A stretch of 64,000 bases of DNA from DATADD01 sp046262355 (GTDB lineage: Bacteria; Actinomycetota; CADDZG01; WHSQ01): assembly GCA_046262355.1 (NCBI GenBank), contig JBHEMX010000091.1, forward strand, positions 1 to 64,000, given 5' to 3'. Numbering within the stretch: the first letter of the stretch is position 1; each line of letters begins with the position of its first letter. Shown here piece after piece: positions 8,540 to 15,529 of this stretch. A model generated the notes under the pieces. That model ran no database searches, was not told the origin of the DNA, and was given only the letters and a program-made list of their open reading frames with translations. A program made the translations under genes and the position numbers.

Positions 8540-8555
8540 TGTCAGCTACGCGACA
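8540..8555 (+). repeat. Third copy of the TGTCAG...GACA motif, upstream of cyclase paralog
   Basis: TGTCAGCTACGCGACA, 13 of 16 identical to the unit at 2494-2509 and 46 bases upstream of the cyclase start at 8602. It has the same orientation relative to its gene as the copies at 2472-2509. Confidence 0.45.
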
Positions 8556-8601
8556 CTTTGGGCACGGATCAGGGGATTTTCTAGGGTGAGGCAGCAGCCT
8601 G

Positions 8602-10107
8602 ATGGCGGTTTGTCCCAACTGTGGGACCGAGAGTCCCGACACCTTCAAGTTCTGCCCCGCTTGTGCCACGGCTCTCGACCAGGCATCCCAGCCCCAGGCC
8701 GAGGAGCGCAAGGTAGTCTCGATCCTGTTCGTGGATCTCGTCGACTTCACGGCGCGCTCCCACGACGTTGATCCCGAAGATGTACGGGCGGCCCTGGAGC
8801 CGTACCACCGCCTCCTCAAGATCGAGATCGAGCGCTTCGGGGGCACGGTCGAGAAGTTCATAGGCGACGCCGTTATGGCCGTTTTCGGGGCGCCCCTGGC
8901 TCATGAGGACGACTCGGAGCGGGCCGTCCGAGACGCACTTCGCATCACCGAAGCGATCGAGGAACTGAACGAGGAGGCCGACCTCGATCTTGCGATCCGG
9001 GCCGCGGTCAACACCGGCGAGGGCCTCGTCAATCTCTCCGCTCGCCCCCAGGCGGGCGAAGGGATGGTCACGGGCGATGTAGTCAACACCGCCTCGCGCT
9101 TGCAAGGTGTCGCGCCGGTCAACGGAGTAGTGGTTGGGGAAATCACATATCGCTCGACCAAGCAGCAGATTGTCTACGAGGACATGGACGCCGTCACGGT
9201 CAAGGGCAAGCCTGACCCCGTTCCGGTGTGGCGAGCTCTCTCAGCGCGGGGGCGCTACGGCGTGGATGCCCAGGTTCGCTACGCCACCCCCTTTATCGGG
9301 CGCGACCTCGACCTTACCCTACTCAAGACCACCTACCAGCGGACCGTCAGGGAGTCATCTGTTCAGTTGGTGACCGTCGTGGGGGAGCCGGGGGTCGGCA
9401 AGTCGCGTCTGTTAGCCGAGTTCTCGGACTACATCGACGAGCAGCCCGAGCTCATCAAGTGGCGCCAGGGCCGCTCGCTACCCTACGGAGAGGGGATCAC
9501 GTTCTGGGCGTTGGGTGAGATCGTCAAGGCGCAGGCGGGCATCCGCGAGTCCGACTCGCCTGGGGTCGCAGCGGAGAAGCTGGCAACGGCCGTGGCCTCC
9601 TCGGTCGGAGACGAGAACGACCGCGCCTGGCTCCAGGCACGACTCGCCCCCCTGGTCGGAGCCACAATGGTGGGCGGAGGAGCGGACAAGGAGGAATCGT
9701 TCGCGGCGTGGCTGCACTTCTTGGAGGCCGTCGCCTCCACCGGGCCGGTCGTGTTGGTGTTCGAGGATCTCCACTGGGCCGACGCGTCGCTGTTGGAGTT
9801 CATCGAGCATCTCGTCGAGTGGTCCACGGGAGTACCGATCGTCGTCATCTGCACCGCACGGCCGGAGTTGTTCGAAAAGCATCCCAGCTGGGGTGCGGGC
9901 ACTCGCAACGCGGCATCGATCTCGCTTTCGCCGCTGTCGGACTCAGAGATCGCTCAGTTGATCTCAGGTCTGTTGTCCCAGGCGGTGCTGCCAGCCGAGA
10001 TCCACGCGGCTCTGCTGGAGCGCGCCGGAGGCAACCCGCTCTACGCCGAGGAGTTCATCCGAATGCTTACGGACCGCGGCGTGCTCCGCCATCGAGGGCG
10101 ACCGTGA
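8602..10107 (+). CDS. Class III cyclase fused to AAA ATPase, C-terminally truncated
   Basis: 501 residues. N-terminal zinc ribbon (CPNCGTE ... FCPAC), cyclase domain (ILFVDLVDFT, KFIGDAVMAVFGAP, TGDVVNTASRL; metal and transition-state residues present), then an ATPase domain with Walker A GEPGVGKSRL near residue 262 and Walker B VLVFEDLHWAD near 390. It is a paralog of the gene at 1-2360. The protein stops shortly after GGNPLYAEEF, where relatives continue for several hundred residues. From about 10095 the DNA instead encodes a broken DHFR-like reductase, so a deletion or recombination removed the 3' half. The remaining cyclase could still be active, but loss of the helical region may have changed its control. 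Confidence 0.85.
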   Translation: MAVCPNCGTESPDTFKFCPACATALDQASQPQAEERKVVSILFVDLVDFTARSHDVDPEDVRAALEPYHRLLKIEIERFGGTVEKFIGDAVMAVFGAPLAHEDDSERAVRDALRITEAIEELNEEADLDLAIRAAVNTGEGLVNLSARPQAGEGMVTGDVVNTASRLQGVAPVNGVVVGEITYRSTKQQIVYEDMDAVTVKGKPDPVPVWRALSARGRYGVDAQVRYATPFIGRDLDLTLLKTTYQRTVRESSVQLVTVVGEPGVGKSRLLAEFSDYIDEQPELIKWRQGRSLPYGEGITFWALGEIVKAQAGIRESDSPGVAAEKLATAVASSVGDENDRAWLQARLAPLVGATMVGGGADKEESFAAWLHFLEAVASTGPVVLVFEDLHWADASLLEFIEHLVEWSTGVPIVVICTARPELFEKHPSWGAGTRNAASISLSPLSDSEIAQLISGLLSQAVLPAEIHAALLERAGGNPLYAEEFIRMLTDRGVLRHRGRP

Positions 10108-10522
10108 TGGGCCGGAACATGTTCGGGGGCGGCCCGGCCCGTGGACCGAGGACGACCCCTGGAACGGCTGGTGGGGCGACAACCCTCCCTTCGACGCGGC
10201 TGTCTTCGTGCTCACCCACCATCCCCGTGAGCCCCTGGAGATGGAGGGAGGCACCACGTTCACCTTTGTCACCGATGGAATTGAGTCCGCGCTCGAGCAG
10301 GCGACGCAGGCCGCACACGGCCAGGATGTGCTGCTCGGAGGAGGCGCCAACGTCGCCCAGCAGTACCTCGCCGCCGGGCTGGTCAAGAGTTTGAGCTCCA
10401 CGTCGTCCCGATCCTGCTCGGTGCCGGCGAGCGGCTCCTCGAGAACGTCGGCCCTCAAGCTCGAGCAGGTGCGCGCGATCGAGGCGCCCGGCGTCACCCA
10501 CATCAAATACCGCGTGGTCTAG
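10096..10522 (+). pseudogene. DHFR-like reductase (RibD C-terminal family) fragment with frameshifts
   Basis: The three forward frames taken in turn give the end of a dihydrofolate-reductase-like protein: ATVMGRNMFGG, then PWTEDDPWNGWWGDNPPFDA and VLTHHPREPLEM...DVLLGGGANVAQQYLAAGLV, then FELHVVPILLGAGERLLE, then EQVRAIEAPGVTHIKYRVV and stop. At least three frameshifts separate these blocks and the N-terminal third is missing. The left junction lies within 15 bases of the truncated cyclase stop. Family members reduce pterin or pyrimidinone substrates with NADPH. This copy cannot be made intact. Confidence 0.75.
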
Positions 10523-10674
10523 ATCGCGGTCGGCGCACCGATGAGTTCGGGGCGCAATCGAAGTCTCATCACCAGTACTGGGAATCCGGCCGAGCACGGA
10601 AGGTGCTCCGAAAGAGGATGCCTGTAAGCCGGCAAGGTTCAAGATCGCTCCTATCTGATCGTGTGAACCAGTCT

Positions 10675-11102
10675 CCAGCGTGACCAGGTTGTCCAACTCG
10701 CCTACCGGGCGGCGAATGGCGCCATCCAGCGGGGGCTCCACAGCCGCGGCTTCGATGTCCGCATGACGCATTCAGCCGTCTTGGCCAACATCGACATCGC
10801 GTCCGGGACGCGCGCCACGGTGCTCGCAGAGCGGGGCGGCGGGTCTCGAAGCAGGCGATCGGCGAGCTGATCGACGACCTCCAGGCTCGCGGTTACGTGA
10901 GGCGCGCCCAAGACCCGGCCGACGGCCGCGCCAAGCTCATTCAGCTAACCCCAAAGGAAAGGGCCACAAGCTGATAGACGCAGCCCACGAGGTGATCGGC
11001 GAGATCGAAGCAGCGTTGTTGAGCGAAGTCGGGGGAAGTGATCTTGAGACTGCCAGGAGCGTCCTGCGTGCGGTTATCGAGGTCTGCTTCGGCGACTCTT
11101 GA
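10675..11102 (+). pseudogene. MarR-family transcription regulator, frameshifted
   Basis: Reading across frames gives AYRAANGAIQRGL, RGFDVRMTHSAVLANIDI, GTRATVLAERGG, then after a shift QAIGELIDDLQARGYVRR, DPADGRAKLIQLTPK and, after another shift, HKLIDAAHEVIGEIEAAL to a stop at 11100-11102. This is the winged helix and wing of a MarR regulator in correct order. No credible start codon or intact frame remains. Its 3' end overlaps the convergent hydrolase gene by about 29 bases. Between 10523 and 10674 I see nothing recognisable. Confidence 0.7.
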
Positions 11103-11928
11103 AAGAAGTAGGTGGAGGCGCGCCTATCCGCTCGGCAAGGTCCCTCACCGCGTCGATCAGTCCCCGACCGTTCAAGAGAGCGAGGTCGTTGTGATCTGCC
11201 TCGATCTCGACAACGCTGATCGACCCGGCCACAGCGTCCGCTACGGCTCGGCTCTGCTCGGGAGGCACGGTCGAGTCGTGCGCGCCGTAGACGACCGTTG
11301 TCGGCACGTCGACGCGGCGGATGTGGTCGATCAACGGGAAGCGATCCCGGAGCAGCGCGCCGACGGGAAGGAAGGGATAGTGCACCCGCCCGACCGCGGC
11401 GAGATCGGTGAATGGCGACCTGAGCAGCAACCCCCCGGGTGGGTGCTCGGTGGCGAGTTCGGTCACCACTGCGGCTCCAAGGCTCTCGCCGAAGTAGATC
11501 ACCCGCTCGGGCGCCACGCTTTCCGCTTCGATGAGGAAGCAGTACGCAGCGCGGATGTCGCGTGACAGTCCTTCCTCGCTCGGATGCCCGGGGTTGCCAC
11601 CGTAGCCGCGGTAGTCGAACAGGAGAACAGCGAAACCCTCTTCGGCGAGCCCTTGCGCGAGCGGCGCTCGCAGCGACCTGTCGCCGCCGTTGCCGTTTGC
11701 GACCAGCACCACGATGTCGTTGCCGGGCGGGCGCGGCGGGACGAACCAGGCGCCGAGAGCGAGGCCGTCGCTCGTTTCCAGCGTGACTTCGCGCGCGCCG
11801 TCGATCACCTCGCGGCCCTCCGGTACGGGTCCCTTCGAGGGGAAGTAGGTGAGGCGTCGTTGGAGGGTCCAGATCACTGTAAGCAAGGCCCCCACGAGGA
11901 CCAACACGACGAGTACGACCTTGTTCAT
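11074..11928 (-). CDS. Alpha/beta hydrolase with N-terminal membrane anchor
   Basis: 284 residues. One N-terminal hydrophobic helix (VVLVVLVLVGALLTVIW) is followed by an alpha/beta-hydrolase domain of the BEM46/FrsA-like type. The nucleophile elbow is YFGESLGAA (GxSxG), the acid is in VVYGAHDSTVP, and the His is in EADHNDLAL. Substrate unknown; esterase or peptidase activity is possible. The frame is open upstream for another 105 codons, but those encode the start of a different hydrolase (see 11970-12095). I therefore begin at the ATG at 11928, which gives the anchor helix at the N-terminus, as relatives have. Confidence 0.8.
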   Translation of the reverse strand: MNKVVLVVLVLVGALLTVIWTLQRRLTYFPSKGPVPEGREVIDGAREVTLETSDGLALGAWFVPPRPPGNDIVVLVANGNGGDRSLRAPLAQGLAEEGFAVLLFDYRGYGGNPGHPSEEGLSRDIRAAYCFLIEAESVAPERVIYFGESLGAAVVTELATEHPPGGLLLRSPFTDLAAVGRVHYPFLPVGALLRDRFPLIDHIRRVDVPTTVVYGAHDSTVPPEQSRAVADAVAGSISVVEIEADHNDLALLNGRGLIDAVRDLAERIGAPPPTSFKSRRSRPR

Positions 11929-11969
11929 GCGAGGCCTAAAGGCTACAAGGAGAGTGGTCAGGATCTCTT

Positions 11970-12095
11970 CCCAGAAGAAGAGTCGTGATCCTGGTGAACC
12001 CTGGAACAGGACTATTGGGTCACCGTTCGGATCCCCCCAGTTTGCGTAGGCGAGTAAGCGACCATCTCCTAGGCGGATAGTTCTGTCGTGGGGGC
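11970..12095 (-). pseudogene. N-terminal fragment of a second alpha/beta hydrolase
   Basis: In frame with and upstream of the hydrolase at 11928, the sequence TIRLGDGRLLAYANWGDP...VLFQGSPGSRLFF matches the first strands and oxyanion loop of a soluble alpha/beta hydrolase (usually HGTPGSR). The rest of that enzyme is missing. It fuses without a stop into the membrane hydrolase, making a possible 389-codon chimera. I consider it a leftover, not part of the functional gene. Confidence 0.5.
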
Positions 12096-12249
12096 ACCTG
12101 ACTCGGCCATCGCTCTCCTTTCCGAGTCCTCGGTAACCCCAAGCCTCTGCCAAAGTCACCCGACCGCAATCTTCTCTTTGAGAAGGCAACGACTCGAGCG
12201 GCGACAGCCGACATCCCTTCAACAGTGATCGGCCCATGCACACACCGCT

Positions 12250-12738
12250 TCAGGCGAGCAGCTCGTTCCCGTGTGCCTTGGCGATCGCCGCGATCCGCTC
12301 CCAGTCCGGCTCCTCTTCGGATGGCGGGGGCAGGGTACGGCTGGCGGCGGGCTCGCTCATCTCTATGACCAGCTCCTCGAAGCCACCTGGGGTGAGGATG
12401 AACAGCATCCGGCAGCCCGCCTGACCGACCGTGTAGCGGTGCGGGATATCGCGTGGGCCGAAGGCGTAATCGCCCGCGTGTGCCTCGATGGTCGTGTCGC
12501 CGACCTCCAAGGTGGCGTCGCCCTCGAGGATCCAGAAGCTCTCGTCCTCGCGGTGGTGCACGTGTAGCGGCGCCTCGGCGCCGGGCGCCTCCGTGATCTC
12601 CACGATCGTCATCTGCCCGCCTGTGTCGGCGGCCGTCGCCTTGATCACGGCAAGGCTGGCGAACCACCAGCGCGCCTCTCCCTCTTCGCTGGGCACCGCC
12701 ACCGGGGTCAGCTGCACTCCACTCGTCTCCTTCATCAT
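12250..12738 (-). CDS. Cupin-domain protein
   Basis: 162 residues from the first of two adjacent ATGs (12738 and 12735), with AAGGAGG four to seven bases upstream. The single cupin barrel has the metal motif PLHVHHREDESFWILEG and the second motif GDYAFGPRDIPHRY, with His and Glu ligands intact. Small cupins of this kind bind a metal and act as dioxygenases, isomerases or sensors; the substrate cannot be told. It is 17 bases downstream of the NTF2-like gene on the same strand, so the two are probably co-transcribed. Confidence 0.85.
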   Translation of the reverse strand: MMKETSGVQLTPVAVPSEEGEARWWFASLAVIKATAADTGGQMTIVEITEAPGAEAPLHVHHREDESFWILEGDATLEVGDTTIEAHAGDYAFGPRDIPHRYTVGQAGCRMLFILTPGGFEELVIEMSEPAASRTLPPPSEEEPDWERIAAIAKAHGNELLA

Positions 12739-12755
12739 TGCTCCTCCTTGCTCTC

Positions 12756-13112
12756 CTACCATTGCTTCTCCCTTACGGTCGTGTCGCCGAGAGACAGCAG
12801 CGAGATCGTGTACCGCCAGGCGCCGTCTCTTCCGCGGCGCACCACGTTGATGCCCCGTTCCCCCACGATGAGGGCGGTGTCGCGCGCCTGGAGAACCCGC
12901 CGAGGATCGGCGACATAGGTGCTGTCGCCATCCCACATCGCGCTGGCAAACCGCCCGATCTCCTCGCTGCCGCGTGCCTCCCTCGTTCCGTCGCCCGAGA
13001 CGAGCACGGCTCCGTCCTCGAACAGTTGCGCCAGCGTCGCGCGGTCGCGGACCACGAACGCGTCCTCCAACAGCGTCTCGAGCTCCTCCGGCGTGCGCGC
13101 TCCTCGTGTCAT
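12756..13112 (-). CDS. NTF2-like (SnoaL/DUF4440-type) protein
   Basis: 118 residues, a single cone-shaped alpha+beta barrel: helix TPEELETLLEDAFVVRD, then LAQLFEDGAVLVSGDG, and paired strands ending in AWRYTISLLSLGDTTV. Members are small ligand-binding or isomerase-like domains. It starts 86 bases from the divergent LuxR gene and precedes the cupin gene, so both may be controlled by that regulator. No catalytic residue can be assigned. Confidence 0.75.
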   Translation of the reverse strand: MTRGARTPEELETLLEDAFVVRDRATLAQLFEDGAVLVSGDGTREARGSEEIGRFASAMWDGDSTYVADPRRVLQARDTALIVGERGINVVRRGRDGAWRYTISLLSLGDTTVREKQW

Positions 13113-13186
13113 GTCGGCAAGCTAGTCCCACCCGAGTGGCCCGTCTCTTCCACAAAGGTGGTATCTCTCGCTTGATGGGGCGGGCG

Positions 13187-13192
13187 TAGCAT
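13187..13192 (+). promoter_or_regulatory. -10 element TAGCAT, leaderless configuration
   Basis: TAGCAT is followed by exactly six bases and the GTG of the LuxR gene at 13199. No Shine-Dalgarno sequence precedes the GTG. Transcription would begin at or next to the start codon. The same N6 spacing is seen at dnaX, lysC and phoU in this window. Confidence 0.5.
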
Positions 13193-13198
13193 GCCTAG

Positions 13199-14353
13199 GT
13201 GGGCTGGTACGCCAAGGTGCGCGCGAGGGAGCGGATCGCGGAGCTCGCAGGCCGGGGCCTGGACCTCCCGACGTTCTGGCGCGAGTCAAGCGATGCGGTC
13301 GCGACCGCCGTGCCGCACTACATGTCGCCCTGCTGGTTCACCCTCGACCCGGCCTCGCTGCTGGTCACGAGCCACTACCAGGCGGAGATCCCGGAGATCC
13401 CACCCGAATGGCTCGCGCACGAGTACTACGAAGACGACTTTCACAAGATGGCCGACGTCGCGCGCTCAGAGCGGGGGGTCTCCACCCTGCTCGAGGCGAC
13501 CGGCGGCGACCCGAGTCGCAGCCCCGGCTGGAACCTTTACGTGCACCCGTACGGTGGGGACCAGGAGGTGCTCGTCGCGCTGCGAACGCAGGCGGGAGAT
13601 GCGTGGGGGATGCTGGGTCTGTATCGCGAACCGGGCCGGCCCCAATTCGATCGCCACGAGCTCGATTTTCTTCGGGACGTGTCCACGTATCTCGCGGAGG
13701 GAGTTAAGCGCGGGCTGCTCGTGGGCGAGGCCTCTGACCCGCAAGGACCGGACGCCCCAGGCCTGGTTGTCCTCAAGGATGACTGGAGCGTCGAGTCGCT
13801 CACCCCAGGCGTCGAGCGTTGGCTGGCGGAACTACCCGACGGCGATTGGAAGGATCGAAGCAAGTTGCCCCCATCAGTGCTCGCGGTGGCCGGTCGCGCG
13901 CTGCGCACCGCCGAGCACGAGGACGCTCCGGGCGAGGTCGCGCTCGCGCGGGTGCTGTCGCGCGAAGGCAGGTGGATGGTGCTCCACGGGGCGTCGCTGG
14001 TAGCCGATGGCGCTCGGCGCGTGGCGGTCATCGTGGAGCCTGCCGATTCGGCCCGCATCTCACCCTTGCTGATGGCCGCCTACCAGTTGACCGAGCGCGA
14101 GCGCGACGTCACCCGTCTGGTCCTGCGGGGCGAATCCACGGCGCAGATCGCCCGGGGCCTGTGCGTTTCTCCTCACACCGTGCAGCAGCACCTCAAGAGC
14201 GTGTTCGAGAAGACGGGTGTTCGCAGCCGACGGGAGCTCGTCGGCAAGGTGTTCTTCTCGCACTACGAGCCGCGTTTCCGTGACAACGAACGGCGTGTGA
14301 TCGACGGCAAGCCCGTGCGCGGAGGTCCCTTCCCCGGCGACGCGGCTGAGTAG
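13199..14353 (+). CDS. LuxR-family transcription regulator with GAF-like sensor
   Basis: 384 residues. An N-terminal sensor region (about residues 1-180) has a GAF-like layout, including the aromatic pattern PHYMSPCWFTLDP and WGMLGLYREPG. The C-terminal LuxR HTH (about 290-350) reads YQLTERERDVTRLVLRGEST ... VSPHTVQQHLKSVFEKTGV, with the usual ERE and recognition-helix residues. The GTG start is supported by the -10 element six bases upstream. It is divergent from the NTF2-like/cupin pair, which are likely targets. The ligand is unknown. Confidence 0.85.
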   Translation: MGWYAKVRARERIAELAGRGLDLPTFWRESSDAVATAVPHYMSPCWFTLDPASLLVTSHYQAEIPEIPPEWLAHEYYEDDFHKMADVARSERGVSTLLEATGGDPSRSPGWNLYVHPYGGDQEVLVALRTQAGDAWGMLGLYREPGRPQFDRHELDFLRDVSTYLAEGVKRGLLVGEASDPQGPDAPGLVVLKDDWSVESLTPGVERWLAELPDGDWKDRSKLPPSVLAVAGRALRTAEHEDAPGEVALARVLSREGRWMVLHGASLVADGARRVAVIVEPADSARISPLLMAAYQLTERERDVTRLVLRGESTAQIARGLCVSPHTVQQHLKSVFEKTGVRSRRELVGKVFFSHYEPRFRDNERRVIDGKPVRGGPFPGDAAE

Positions 14354-14461
14354 GACACGAGAACCGCGAGCTCTCTTCGACGGCGGTAAGCCCCGGCAGT
14401 GTGGCGGAGTCGACGAAACGAGAATCTGCCGATCCATTGCCAGGCATCCGGAAGTCTCCAC

Positions 14462-14491
14462 TTGACGCGAGCCGCTTGGAGGGCATATTTT
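14462..14491 (+). promoter_or_regulatory. Promoter of the arsR-SRPBCC operon
   Basis: TTGACG at 14462-14467 and TATTTT at 14486-14491 with an 18-base spacer form a good sigma-70-type promoter. The palindrome at 14497-14512 lies just downstream of the -10, where a bound repressor would block initiation. Confidence 0.55.
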
Positions 14492-14496
14492 ACCTT

Positions 14497-14512
14497 CCAG
14501 TTATTTAACTGG
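14497..14512 (+). promoter_or_regulatory. Palindromic operator CCAGTTA-TT-TAACTGG
   Basis: Perfect 7-bp inverted repeat around two bases, between the -10 element and the Shine-Dalgarno sequence (GGAGGG) of the ArsR-type gene. ArsR-family repressors commonly autoregulate from such sites, so this is the likely binding site of the product of 14521-14886. Confidence 0.65.
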
Positions 14513-14520
14513 AGGGTTGA

Positions 14521-14886
14521 ATGAGTACGCCGACCGATCGGCTGGACCGCACGTTCGCGGCCCTCGCGGATCCCACGCGGCGGGCGATCCTCGAGCGGCT
14601 GGTGACGGGGGAGGCCTCCGTCACCGAGCTGGCGAAGCCCTTCGAGATGAGCCTGCCGGCGGTCTCGAAGCACCTGAAGGTGCTCGAGCGGGCGGGGCTC
14701 ATCGCGCGGGGGCGTGCGCGGCAGTGGCGGCCCGCCCGGCTCGAGCCGAGGCCGCTCAGGGACGTCGCCGAATGGACCGAGCGATACCGGGGCTTCTGGG
14801 AAGAGAGCTACGAGCGGCTGGATGAGTACCTGGACGAGCTCCAGGGACGAGGAGAGGAGAAGAGTGATGGGCGGCGGAAGCGGTAG
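14521..14886 (+). CDS. ArsR-family HTH regulator (SRPBCC-associated type)
   Basis: 121 residues. A winged helix with the signature FAALADPTRRAILERL, VTELAKPFEMSLPAVSKHLKVLERAGL and a wing RGRARQWRP. It lacks the CxCxD metal site of true arsenic sensors and belongs to the group paired with SRPBCC (AHSA1) proteins. It overlaps the SRPBCC gene by 20 bases, showing translational coupling. The palindrome at 14497-14512 is the probable autoregulatory operator. GGAGGG precedes the ATG. Confidence 0.9.
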   Translation: MSTPTDRLDRTFAALADPTRRAILERLVTGEASVTELAKPFEMSLPAVSKHLKVLERAGLIARGRARQWRPARLEPRPLRDVAEWTERYRGFWEESYERLDEYLDELQGRGEEKSDGRRKR

Positions 14887-15370
14887 CAACGCGCTCAAGG
14901 TGACGACGCCGTCGGACCGGGAGATCGTCATGACCCGCGTCTTCGACGCGCCGCGCGACCTCGTGTTCGAGGTACACACCTCGTGCGAGCACCTGTCGCG
15001 CTGGTGGGGACCGAGGCGCTACGAGATCATCGGCTGCGAGGTGGATTTCCGTCCGGGCGGCGCGTGGCGGATCGTGCACCGGGGACCCGACGGTGAGGAG
15101 TACGCGTTCCACGGCGAGTACCGCGAGATCGTCCGGCCGGAGCGCATCGTCTGGACGTTTGAGTTCGAGGGCATGCCCGGCAGCGTCTCGGTCGAGACCA
15201 TGACGCTCGAGGAGCACGACGGCAAGACCACATTCACGAGCACCTCCGTCTTCGACTCGGTCGAGGCGCGCAATGGGATGCTCGAGTCCGGGATGGAGTC
15301 CGGTGCCGCCGAGACCATGGACCGGCTCAACGAGTACCTCGAGGTCCTCAGGGGGCGCGCGGCCGGTTGA
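14867..15370 (+). CDS. SRPBCC (AHSA1-like) domain protein
   Basis: 167 residues. START/SRPBCC fold with the typical first strand and helix EIVMTRVFDAPRDLVFEV, the WWGP motif (SRWWGPRRYE), FRPGGAWR and FHGEYREIVRPERIVWTFEFEG. It ends with a long helix (AAETMDRLNEYLEVLRG). The family binds hydrophobic ligands; the ligand here is unknown. The ATG at 14867 is preceded by GGAGAGGAG and lies inside the end of the ArsR gene. Pairs like this often respond to small-molecule stress. Confidence 0.88.
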   Translation: MGGGSGSNALKVTTPSDREIVMTRVFDAPRDLVFEVHTSCEHLSRWWGPRRYEIIGCEVDFRPGGAWRIVHRGPDGEEYAFHGEYREIVRPERIVWTFEFEGMPGSVSVETMTLEEHDGKTTFTSTSVFDSVEARNGMLESGMESGAAETMDRLNEYLEVLRGRAAG

Positions 15371-15529
15371 CGAACCGCCCCTTCGAAGCATGGAGCGCCA
15401 CCAGCCACTTATTACCTCTTCACATCAGTACATGGGTTCACTAACATCAGCATCACAAGCCCCACTAACTACAAGGTCGAGAAACCATTTCCGCAGCCGA
15501 GAACACCTTCGAAGGTAAGGGGCCTGTGC

